DNA of 64,000 nucleotides from Pseudomonas sp. BGI-2 (GTDB lineage: Bacteria; Pseudomonadota; Gammaproteobacteria; Pseudomonadales; Pseudomonadaceae): contig NZ_SISB01000001.1 of NCBI RefSeq assembly GCF_004310295.1, positions 1 to 64,000 on the forward strand, read 5' to 3'. Position numbers and translations under genes: made by a program. The notes beneath the pieces were generated by a model. That model saw nothing but the letters and a program-made list of their open reading frames with translations, was not told where the DNA came from and did no database searches. Positions 1-7,787 of this stretch are shown piece after piece; position 1 is the first letter of the stretch, and each line of letters begins with the position of its first letter.

Positions 1-115
1 TTCATGCCTGATCGGATATCTGCCAGCAGATGAAGGATATCGCTCAGGCTTGTGCGATAAGCCGCGCGTCAGGCTTCAAATCTGACCACCAGACGCTCCC
101 GCGTCTGTATAGGAA

Positions 116-143
116 GGTTCGCATAATGTATATTATGTTAAAC
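116..143 (+). other. dif: Chromosome dimer resolution site dif (XerC/XerD target)
   Basis: The 28 bp split into an 11-bp XerC-type arm (GGTTCGCATAA), a 6-bp centre (TGTATA) and an 11-bp XerD-type arm (TTATGTTAAAC). They differ from the E. coli dif sequence, as I remember it, at one base in each arm. Dif is where XerCD, activated by FtsK, resolves chromosome dimers, so this places the window at the replication terminus. An imperfect 16-bp inverted repeat (107-122 and 155-170, two mismatches) flanks the site. A Xer-using plasmid or integrated element could carry a similar site, but the match is close to a chromosomal consensus. Confidence 0.92.
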
Positions 144-212
144 GATGTGTCTGTGCGGAACTTCCTATGCTTGTGCATGTTTCCAGGTACAACTGGATTC
201 GGCCCCATCAAT

Positions 213-854
213 TCAACGGTGGGCTGGCGCCAGCTCGGGCCGAAGACGAAGGACTCTATAGATTTCAGAAATCACCTGCATCGTTGCGTCTTCGATCGTT
301 CCTTCATTACGGCATAAAACCCAGCCGTGATCTGCAATCGCACGCTCGAACGCATTGGTACAAGCGACATGTTCTTCCAGCTTATGGATCACAGTACTGC
401 TCAGCCCACGCCGTCGTCCCGCTGCCCTCGCCCATGAAATTTCAGGGGCAGTGACAACCCCGACATGCAGGTCTGGCACTCGCACGTTTCGATCGATGTT
501 CAACTGTAGAATCTCTGCAAACGGGACTATCCTGCGAAACGCGGCATCAGACGGGTACCAGCGATCGATCAGGATGATGCTGCCTGGTGGCTGTTTAGCC
601 AGCACGTGCTGGGAAATCCAGGTGCGGCTATCAGCAAAGCGCTCACAAACCCCCAACTCCAAATCCCGGGTGGGATTTCTGACGAGCTTGTTAACGAGGG
701 CCATTGTTTCCCCCCTATAGGGATCGCTTTTTTTCTCGCACAGTCGGATCACCTTTTTGTTGTCTGCCCTCAGTACTTTCGTAACGGCTTCCAACAGTGT
801 GGTTTTGCCGGTTCCCTTGGGCCCATCTAGAGAAACAAACAGCGGACGATTCAT
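213..854 (-). CDS. Thymidylate-kinase-like P-loop nucleotide kinase
   Basis: A 213-residue protein with a Walker A loop near the N-terminus (DGPKGTGKTTLLEAV, about residues 10-24), a DRWYPSD motif near residue 97 that resembles the DR(Y/W) nucleoside-binding motif of thymidylate kinases, and an arginine-rich AAGRRRG segment near 144 that may act as a lid. This suggests phosphorylation of a (deoxy)nucleotide or related small substrate. It is not the housekeeping tmk by context: it stands alone, with no holB or DNA polymerase gene beside it, and lies within 100 bp of dif. Codon use looks less GC-rich than the core genes here, consistent with acquisition. The ATG at 854 has only a weak purine-rich stretch upstream. 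The true substrate cannot be told from sequence. Confidence 0.7.
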   Translation of the reverse strand: MNRPLFVSLDGPKGTGKTTLLEAVTKVLRADNKKVIRLCEKKSDPYRGETMALVNKLVRNPTRDLELGVCERFADSRTWISQHVLAKQPPGSIILIDRWYPSDAAFRRIVPFAEILQLNIDRNVRVPDLHVGVVTAPEISWARAAGRRRGLSSTVIHKLEEHVACTNAFERAIADHGWVLCRNEGTIEDATMQVISEIYRVLRLRPELAPAHR

Positions 855-1308
855 TCTTCAAACAACGATTGATATATGGTTTTTTTGCCCGGTTCGTTCG
901 CTGGAACCGCTTGGCGCGACTACGCGAATCGAGTGGAGGGACCTGATGAACAGACATTGATGACACTCTAACCCGGTTTCTGGCGAACGGGTCTCAAAAT
1001 CCAGGGTTACAGCCACTTATGGACATCGGTCATCGTCCATCAGAATAATGCTGTGTCAGGGCGGAACTTCTGCCACAACCCGACCCGCCGCCAGAGACGG
1101 ACCGCTGGTCGCATCAGTTTCCTTCCTCGGGTCTTTGCCTATGGGCTAACAGATCCAAAACTAAACTTCGCTCGATAAAGCGGCTGCGCTGAACTCATGA
1201 AAAAATATGTTTGCTACCCTTAGTGAGAGGCATTGAAGCAACCTGCTTTCACCTTCCCGACATTGACCCAGTCATTCCAAACCTGCCCGGCCACAAAGAG
1301 GTAAGGCA
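855..1308. other. Intergenic region, no gene recognised
   Basis: I see no convincing coding sequence or RNA gene in these 454 bases. It separates the leftward kinase gene from the rightward DUF3300 gene and so should hold both promoters. A GAGGTAAGGCA stretch directly before 1309 is a fair ribosome binding site for the DUF3300 gene. Confidence 0.5.
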
Positions 1309-2752
1309 ATGCGTATTTCGTTATTTTACGCGGTGTCAGTCGTACTGGTTTTAACTGGGCCTTTGTGTCTGGCGCAGGCACTGGAGGCGTCCGCAAACGT
1401 TGCTGAAACAGCGCCCGTCACGACAGCGGGCAAAGACGCCGTGTTTACCCAGGAACAGCTTGATCAAATGCTGGCTCCCATTGCGCTCTACCCCGATCCA
1501 TTGCTTGCACAGGTCCTCATGGCGACCACGTATCTCGGGGAAATCGCCGAAGCGGTAACCTGGTCTAAAAGCTCACCCGGACGCCAAGGGCGATGATGCG
1601 GTCAAACAAGTGGCGAGCCAGCCTTGGGATCCAAGCGTTCAGGCGCTGGACGCTTTCCCTCAGGTCCTGGCAACGCTGGGGCAGGATCCCGTTTGGGTGC
1701 AGCGCCTGGGTGATGCTTTTCTGGCGCAACCGGCGATCTCATGAACGGCGTGCAACGCTTGCGTCGTCAGGCCCAAACAGCAGGCAACCTTCAGAGCAAC
1801 CAGTACCAGAACGTGACCGTTCAGGCGGCACCCGCGCCCACTACTTCGGCCCCTGCCCCGGCCAATAGCACCTCCACCATCATCATTCAGCCCTCTGATC
1901 CGCAGGTGGTGTACGTTCCCACCTATAACCCGACAACAACCTACGGCACCTGGCCCTACCCTGCTTCGCCGTCCCGCGTACTACCCACCGCCACCCGCGT
2001 ATTACCCCGGTCAGGCTTTGATGGCCGGGCTGGCGTTTGGTACCGGTGTGGCGATCGTCGGCTCGTTGTGGGGTAATTGTGACTGGGGCAATAACGACAT
2101 AGACATCGACGTCAACCGCTACAACAACATCAATCGAAACAATCAAATCACCAATAACAAGTGGCAGCACAACGCCGCTCATCGTGATGGTGTCCCCTAT
2201 CGGGACACTCGCAGCCGCGAACAATTCGGCCGGCAACTGGACGGTGCCAATCAACGCGAAGCCTTTCGGGGTGACAATGCACAGCGAGCCCAGGCTCGTG
2301 AAAAAGCCCGTAGTTCCATGGACAGGGCCGGTATCGAAAGACCTGCCACCACTAATCGCGAAGCCCGTGATCGAGCTCGCGCAGCCCAGTCTGGAACCTC
2401 GGCAAGCAATCGAATGCAGGCGGATACGGACAGATCGAGATCGCCTGACAGGGGCCAAGGCACTGCGAGAAACACTCGGGATAATCAGCCGTCAGGCAGA
2501 CAAAACGCGCAGGTCAATCAACTCAGACAGGACTCCGCACAGCCGCGCCAGGCTGCGCAAAATCGCTCTTCCGCCGGCAGCGCCCGCAACAATGCATTCG
2601 CCGACGCGCGCTCGCCGTCCCAGTCCAACGCACAAGCCAGCCGTGGCCGGGCCAGCCAGGTTTCCGCCCAGCGCCCCAGTGCAGCACGATCTGCCGGTCA
2701 TCAGATCCGCAGGCCGTCCAGTGCACCACGTTCAAGGGGGGGCCGTCGTTGA
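1309..2752 (+). pseudogene. DUF3300 domain protein, broken by three frameshifts
   Basis: Reading across frames gives a typical DUF3300 protein: signal peptide (residues 1-24), the conserved LDQMLAPIALYPDPLLAQVLMA block, a P/T-rich linker with VVYVPTYNP, a membrane-like LMAGLAFGTGVAIVG segment and a long Q/R/S-rich tail ending in RGGRR. The frame changes three times. Near 1567-1570 an A run seems one base too long (frame 1 to 2). Near 1734 one base seems missing before ATCTCATGAAC (back to frame 1). Near 1970 it changes again (to frame 2, which stays open to 2752). Every segment keeps normal coding character, so either this is a young pseudogene or the consensus sequence has indel errors. DUF3300 has no firm function; it is often next to DUF2950, as here. 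Confidence 0.75.
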
Positions 2753-3665
2753 AAAACCAGTATCGAGTCAAGTCACTCATGGGCAAGCTTTATCCCCTAT
2801 TGGCGATAGCGGCCGGTGTGGCATGGTCGTGCATGGCTACGGCGCAGCAATCCTTTCCAACGCCGGAAAGGCCGCTGAAGCGTTCGTCGAGGCACTGGGC
2901 ACGGAGCACGCTGATCAGGCTCGCCTCACCGAGTTGCTGGGAGATGAATGGCACAGTTACATCCCGCGCGAAGGTGTGCAGCGCAGCGATGTCGACGCGT
3001 TTTTGAAGGAATATCGCGAACAGCATCGGATTGAGAAAACCAGCGACAAAAAAGCGCTACTGTCGGTTGGCAATAGCCACTGGACATTGCCCATTCCCCT
3101 GATAAAAGTCGACAACGGTTGGCGCTTCGACATCAAGGCCGGTAACGCAGAAATCCGGGCTCGGCGAATCGGTCGCAACGAACTCGACGCGGTGCAAGCG
3201 GTGCTGACTTATCACGATGCCCAGATGGACTACGCATCAGTGGATCGCGACGGTGACGGCGCACTCGAATATGCGCAGAAAATTTTTAGCACGCCCGGCA
3301 AGCATGACGGGCTCTATTGGGCAGAGGACGATAGCGGCCAGATCAGCCCGTTGGGGCCTTCGTTCGGCAAAACCATTGCCGGTGAAGATTGGCATGGTTA
3401 CCGCTTCCGTATCCTTGAGGGCCAAGGACCTTCAGCACCTGGCGGTGCCTTCAGCTACCTCATCGGTGACAAGATGAGCCGTGGTTTTGCGCTGATCGCC
3501 TGGCCGGCAAAGTACGACGACACTGGGGTGATGATCTTCATGATCAGCCATGAAGGACAAGTATTTGAGAAAGCCCTGGGACCCAATGGCGGCAAACTGG
3601 CCCAGTCGATGAAACGCTTCGATCCAGACGACAGTTGGAAGGCGGTGAAAATAGATCCCGAATAG
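2749..3665 (+). pseudogene. DUF2950 family exported protein, one frameshift after the signal peptide
   Basis: The likely start is the TTG at 2749, which overlaps the DUF3300 stop (TTGA) and follows a G-rich ribosome binding site. Frame 1 gives a clean signal peptide ending MATAQQSFPTPE. At about 2868 the frame moves by one base in an AAA run; restoring one A would give PEKAAEAFVEALG. Frame 3 then continues as a good DUF2950 domain (blocks such as VDRDGDGALEYAQ and APGGAFSYLIGDKM) to a stop at 3665. The mature part, roughly 270 residues, is otherwise intact. As written, no single frame makes an exported protein. Same operon as the frameshifted DUF3300 gene. Function unknown. Confidence 0.78.
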
Positions 3666-3737
3666 CAGCAGGCGTTTGATCAGCAACGGATAGGCATAGG
3701 CGCCGTCGGCGGGCGGAATTATTGTTGTCGCCGTCAT
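3663..3737 (-). pseudogene. 5' remnant of a long-chain acyl-CoA synthetase gene
   Basis: Minus-strand ATG at 3737, behind an AGGACGAGGACC stretch, starts MTATTIIPPADGAYAYPLLI, followed by KRLLL. This matches the N-terminus of Pseudomonas AMP-binding fatty-acyl-CoA synthetases as I know them. After about 25 codons the similarity stops and the frame runs antisense into the DUF2950 gene. The rest of the enzyme (over 500 residues, including the AMP-binding motif) is absent. It appears to be a deletion scar. Confidence 0.5.
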
Positions 3738-3829
3738 GGTGGGGGTCCTCGTCCTGTCAGAACTGCTCGGCTTACAACGCATAAAGGCACTCGCTGCCTG
3801 CCTTGGCCGAGGCGCTCAACGAGTGAATG

Positions 3830-4052
3830 CGCGGCAGCAGACGGGCAAGGCTTGATAGGCCTCGGCAAAACCGTCGGGGGCGGTGACCGAGCCGTTGTTG
3901 ACGCCCACACCGTCCGTCAACTCGCGCACGCGCTGGGCGACATCTTCGTGGCTGTAGTTGATGACATGGTCGCAGCCATGGGCCTTGGCAATTTCGCCCT
4001 TGACCTCGATGGATACGGTGCCGATGACGTTCAGACCGATCTGACCAGCCGC
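3830..4052 (-). pseudogene. Remnant of an NADPH:quinone oxidoreductase
   Basis: Minus-strand reading from about 4052 gives AAGQIGLNVIGTVSIEVKGE, then IAKAHGCDHVINYSHEDVAQ and RVRELTDGVGV. This is the cofactor-binding half of a zinc-independent quinone oxidoreductase (MDR family). The normal N-terminal half is missing, the glycine motif has lost residues, and the sequence after GVGV no longer matches the family. No start or ribosome binding site is present. With the acyl-CoA synthetase stub at 3663-3737 it marks an eroded zone between DUF2950 and the SulP gene. Confidence 0.55.
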
Positions 4053-4187
4053 TTCTCATCAGACAACAATGGCTTTTCATTTCATGACAGGCGGCGTGTC
4101 CTCTACGCGCCGGCGGCGGATGACGCACTCGGTGGTGCTTTCACGCTTGTCACGCTGGTTCAACGCGATCGAGATTGGCTAAATCGC

Positions 4188-5963
4188 TCAGCGATCTTCC
4201 TCCTCCCCACCCATCGAATACGTCATCAGATAGCTGCTGACCGCGGCATTTATAGTGGGGAAAAATGCCTCTTCGCCAAGTCGCGCGTACAAGCCGAATC
4301 GCTTGAGCTTGTCCTTGACCGGGTCCTTCATTTCGGCGATGCACAATTTGATCTGCGCTGCCTGCAGGGTATCCGCCAAGTCGGCCAGCATGTCCGCAGA
4401 CGTCACGTCCACGCTGGTCACTGGTTCCGCCGTGACGACCAGCCAGTTCACAGGCGTTGGAGATGCTGCCAGGGCATTCAGCACGCGGTCCTGGAACAAT
4501 TCGGCATTGGCGAAAAACAAGGGTGCATCCCAGCGAAACAGCACCAGCCCGGGAATGAGGTGCACGTTGGGATAACGCTGGATGTCGTGGTAACCCTTGA
4601 TGCCCTCGACGCGACCCAGCACCGCCGAATACGGTCGCCAGCCATCCCATAGAAATTCGATGACGGCAATCACGATCGCGAGCCCGATGCCCTGAATCGC
4701 ACCGAAAACGGCCACGCCAATGGTGCAGGCGATCGATAGCCAGAACTCCCAGCGTTGCATGCGATAGATTCGTCGCAGGTCGCTGATCTCGATCAAGCCA
4801 ATCGCCGATGCAATCACCACCGCAGCCAATGCGCTTGTCGGTAGATGCTGCAGCAGGTTCGGCGCCACTAACAACAGCAAGGCGACACAAAGCGCGCCGA
4901 CGACTCCAGTTACCTGGGTTCTGGCACCGGCGGCCTCTGCCACCGGGGTACGTGAAGAGCTGCTGGAAACGGCGAAGCCCTGGAAAAATCCAGCGGCCAG
5001 GTTGGCAATGCCAAGCCCTACCATTTCCTGATTCGGGTCGACATAAGTACGAGTCCGTGCCGCATAGACACGGGAAAGCACGCTGGTGTCCGCGAACGAA
5101 ATAAGGGCGACGGCGCAACCGCCGACCAGCACAGGGACAACATCGGCGGTGGTGATCCAGGGGATGGCAAACGCCGGCAAGCCTTGCGGGAGCGTGCCGA
5201 GGACCGAAACGTTTGCGCGCGCAGCGAGGTCCAGCACACCCACCGCGATGGTCGCCCCTGCCACGGCGATCAGGATGGTCGGCAGGCGCTTGTAGCCCTT
5301 GAGCAGCAGGATGACCGCCAGAGTGGCAGCACCGACCATGAACGTTACCCCGTTGGTCTTTCCCTCCATGATCGCGGTGGCAATCGCCCACAGGTTTCTC
5401 AGTGGTCCGTCGGTTTCGATCGAAAAACCGAAGAGCTTGGGCAGTTGGCTGATCAACACGGTCAGCGCTATCCCGTTCATGTAACCGTAGCGGATCGGTT
5501 TGGAAAGCAGCTCGGTGATGAAGCCGAGACGTGCCACTCCGGCCAGGATGCATACCGTCCCTGAGACAATCGCCATCATGCCCGCCAGCGCTACGGCACG
5601 CTGTGGATCGCCACCGGACAGAGGCAGGACGACGGCGAGAATAACTGCAACCAATGAAGAGTCCGGCCCCAGCACCAGAATCCGGCTCGGCCCGAACAAT
5701 GCGTAAGCGATTAGCGGGACGATGGTTGCGTAGAGCCCATAGATACCGGGAATGCCCGAAGCTTGCGCGTAAGCGATGCCGACGGGCACCAACATGGTGG
5801 TCAGCACCAGGCCGGCCACGATGTCGTGCCGCAACCAGGCTAACGGGTATTCGCGCAGCGCATGGAGACCCGGCATCCAGCGCCCCCACCTCGTCTGGTC
5901 ACCCGCCTTCACTCGCACAGCAATCCGACCCGGCTCCGGAGGTGAACTATTGGAACCGTTCAT
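4188..5963 (-). CDS. SulP family anion transporter with STAS domain
   Basis: A 591-residue inner-membrane permease from the ATG at 5963, chosen because GGAGG lies eight bases upstream; an in-frame codon at 6086 has no such site. The N-terminal two thirds carry 10-14 hydrophobic segments with SulP landmarks (GLVLTTMLVPVGIAYAQASG in the first segment, FGPSRILVLGPDSS, and ALISFADTSVLSR). The C-terminal ~130 residues form a STAS domain (LFFANAELFQDRV, VTSVDVTSADML), the usual regulatory tail. Substrates in the family include sulfate, bicarbonate and dicarboxylates; no carbonic anhydrase is adjacent to narrow this down. Monocistronic. Intact, unlike its left-hand neighbours. Confidence 0.9.
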   Translation of the reverse strand: MNGSNSSPPEPGRIAVRVKAGDQTRWGRWMPGLHALREYPLAWLRHDIVAGLVLTTMLVPVGIAYAQASGIPGIYGLYATIVPLIAYALFGPSRILVLGPDSSLVAVILAVVLPLSGGDPQRAVALAGMMAIVSGTVCILAGVARLGFITELLSKPIRYGYMNGIALTVLISQLPKLFGFSIETDGPLRNLWAIATAIMEGKTNGVTFMVGAATLAVILLLKGYKRLPTILIAVAGATIAVGVLDLAARANVSVLGTLPQGLPAFAIPWITTADVVPVLVGGCAVALISFADTSVLSRVYAARTRTYVDPNQEMVGLGIANLAAGFFQGFAVSSSSSRTPVAEAAGARTQVTGVVGALCVALLLLVAPNLLQHLPTSALAAVVIASAIGLIEISDLRRIYRMQRWEFWLSIACTIGVAVFGAIQGIGLAIVIAVIEFLWDGWRPYSAVLGRVEGIKGYHDIQRYPNVHLIPGLVLFRWDAPLFFANAELFQDRVLNALAASPTPVNWLVVTAEPVTSVDVTSADMLADLADTLQAAQIKLCIAEMKDPVKDKLKRFGLYARLGEEAFFPTINAAVSSYLMTYSMGGEEEDR

Positions 5964-6268
5964 AGGTTTGGCCTCCGTGTCGGATAAGCCTGAGACGGTT
6001 GAAGAAAGGTCATGGCGCTTGAAATCGGTAAAAAAAGCATAGCTGCTGGGAGAACATTGCGTGCCCTCCTCCTGCCATCCAGCCATCTCCGGGCGGAGTG
6101 GTCAGCGGCGTGACATAGGACTTTGAGCGACATCCGCCGCCAAGCGGACATGGCAAGTTCTGAGCACTGACTTACACTGCGTACACCCAATGCACACGAA
6201 TGACTGTTCAACGGATCGCCAGGTCCACGGCAATCCGGGCATCACGTAATGATCTAGGTGAAGCCAGC
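5964..6268. other. Divergent intergenic region
   Basis: About 305 bases between the leftward SulP gene and the rightward MliC-like gene. It should contain both promoters. I see no clear sigma70 pair, operator, hairpin or small gene in it. GGTGAAGCCAGC before 6269 is a weak ribosome binding site for the MliC-like gene. Confidence 0.4.
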
Positions 6269-6913
6269 ATGAAAACGGTCACGACCCCTTTCACCCGTCT
6301 GCTCGCTGCCAGCCTTTGCGCGGCGGCGAGTCTCTGTGCGAATGCAACGTCCCCTCCCAGCATCGACTGCGCTCAGGCCAAGGCATCCGTCGAGAAGCTG
6401 ATCTGTCGCGATCCGCAACTGACGCAGATGGATATTGAACTGACGCGTCTTTATCGCCTGGCGCTCACGGATGCGCATTCAGTTCCGCCCCCGGACAAAG
6501 TTATCATCGACCAGCAGTTCTGGATCAATGCCCGCAATGATTGCGCCGCCGGGCCGGAGCTGAAGACGTGCATCATCCGAGGTTACGTCGAGCGCGCACA
6601 CCAGCTACGCCAAGGCTCGGCCATTGTCAGAACCAAGGATCCGGACCGACTCACCGAAGGCCCCCTGGCGTTCCGTTGCGAAGGGTTTAACGCGCTGATT
6701 TCTGCCACCTTCTTCCGCACGCAGCCGGGTGTCGTGTACATGAAATGGGCGAACACCGCGATCACCTTGAGCCAAGTACAGAGTGACTATGGTGCCCGAT
6801 ACACCGGCAAGGATAACCAGGGCAACTACAGCTTCTGGCAAGACGGTGGCGCAGTGCTTTTCCAGAAGCCTGGCTCAAGGGAAATGAGTTGTACGGTCGA
6901 GCCGGTTGGTTGA
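6269..6913 (+). CDS. Exported LprI-like / MliC-like lysozyme inhibitor fusion
   Basis: A 214-residue protein from ATG 6269 with a signal peptide (residues 1-27, cleavage after ANA). Residues about 32-115 look like an LprI-type domain: a Cys-containing start (IDCAQAKASVEKLICRD), a YRLAL helix and paired cysteines (NDCAAG, KTCII). Residues about 130-214 look like MliC, the inhibitor of c-type lysozyme: LAFRCEGF, a YMKW core strand and a final Cys in MSCTV. Both families are small periplasmic or lipid-anchored lysozyme inhibitors. There is no lipobox, so it should be soluble periplasmic. The conserved Ser/Lys loop of MliC was not resolved by eye. Confidence 0.75.
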   Translation: MKTVTTPFTRLLAASLCAAASLCANATSPPSIDCAQAKASVEKLICRDPQLTQMDIELTRLYRLALTDAHSVPPPDKVIIDQQFWINARNDCAAGPELKTCIIRGYVERAHQLRQGSAIVRTKDPDRLTEGPLAFRCEGFNALISATFFRTQPGVVYMKWANTAITLSQVQSDYGARYTGKDNQGNYSFWQDGGAVLFQKPGSREMSCTVEPVG

Positions 6914-6928
6914 TGGCTTTGGCGCAAC

Positions 6929-7369
6929 TCAGTGCCCGCGAATGTAGTGTTCCAGTTGCCGAATCAGATCGGCCTGCTCGACGATGGCTTCCTTGACCAG
7001 ATCACCAATCGACAACAGGCCGATCAGCTCGCCATCGTCCACCACCGGCAGATGACGCAAATGACTGTCGGTCATGACCGCCATGCAGCGTTCGATGCTC
7101 TGCTGACTCGGCGCAGTCACCACCGGCGCGCTCATGATGTCGCGCACCGGCGTACCCACCGAAGAACGCCCCTGCAACACGACCTTGCGGGCATAGTCGC
7201 GCTCGCTGATCACCCCGACCACCTGCCCTTTTTCGATGACGGGAAGTGCGCCGACGTTCTTTTCGGCCATGATCTTCAGGGCCTCCAGAACCATTTCATC
7301 CGGCGCGATGCTATGCACCTGACGGTTTTGCACGACCTTTAGTTTGAGCAGCTGTGCGGCTGTTTTCAT
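6929..7369 (-). CDS. CBS-domain protein
   Basis: A 146-residue cytosolic protein made of two CBS domains (about residues 8-68 and 74-135); VGALPVIEKGQVVGVISERD and HLRHLPVVDDGELIGLLSIG are the paired CBS cores. Such pairs bind adenine nucleotides and sense energy status, usually by pairing with another protein. GGAGCC lies six bases before the ATG. It follows nirD on the same strand after 40 bp, so it may be co-transcribed with nirBD, though nothing ties it to nitrite reduction. Confidence 0.88.
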   Translation of the reverse strand: MKTAAQLLKLKVVQNRQVHSIAPDEMVLEALKIMAEKNVGALPVIEKGQVVGVISERDYARKVVLQGRSSVGTPVRDIMSAPVVTAPSQQSIERCMAVMTDSHLRHLPVVDDGELIGLLSIGDLVKEAIVEQADLIRQLEHYIRGH

Positions 7370-7409
7370 ATGTGGCTCCGATGCTGTTGCGCGATGCTGT
7401 TAATGACCT

Positions 7410-7787
7410 TCAAACAACCCCGACTTCCACCACCCCACCGTTCAACCGCACCGGCCAGACCCGCAAACGCTGTTGCGGGTACTCCAGGCAACTGCCGTCC
7501 GCAAGCCGGAAATGCTGTTTGTAGATCGGCGAGGCAACCACCAGGTCGCCCTTGATGCTGCCGATCAAGCCACGACCGATGACATTCGCCCCGGATTGCG
7601 GATCGTGGTTGTCGATGGCGTACAGGGTCTTGCCCTCGGCTCCGGGCAGGTAGAACAGCGCCACTTGTGCGCCGTCGAGCCACACGACGACGCCGGAGTT
7701 GCTGACCAGGTCCTGTTGCTCGCACACGGTTTGCCAGGCATCGGTGTTTTCCAGGGAAGCGATGCGGTGGGTAGTGGACTGGCTCAT
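7410..7787 (-). CDS. nirD: Nitrite reductase (NAD(P)H) small subunit
   Basis: A 125-residue Rieske-like fold protein, the small subunit of assimilatory NADH-dependent nitrite reductase. Family landmarks are VALFYLPG, LYAIDNHDPQSGANVIGRG and the IASPIYKQHF-like block (here VVASPIYKQHFRL). It has no cysteine/histidine pairs for a Rieske cluster, as is normal for NirD. Its ATG overlaps the nirB stop (ATGA), which indicates translational coupling and supports this start. Confidence 0.95.
   Translation of the reverse strand: MSQSTTHRIASLENTDAWQTVCEQQDLVSNSGVVVWLDGAQVALFYLPGAEGKTLYAIDNHDPQSGANVIGRGLIGSIKGDLVVASPIYKQHFRLADGSCLEYPQQRLRVWPVRLNGGVVEVGVV

Noticed and set aside
107..170. Sequences flanking dif resemble FRT half-sites (TATAGGAA ... 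TTCCTAT), as from an engineered Flp scar.
   Set aside because: The 8-bp core and exact arms of FRT are absent, and the central 28 bp match dif instead.
1593..1868. An arginine-rich open frame inside the DUF3300 gene.
   Set aside because: It is an out-of-frame shadow; the other frames carry the DUF3300 similarity.
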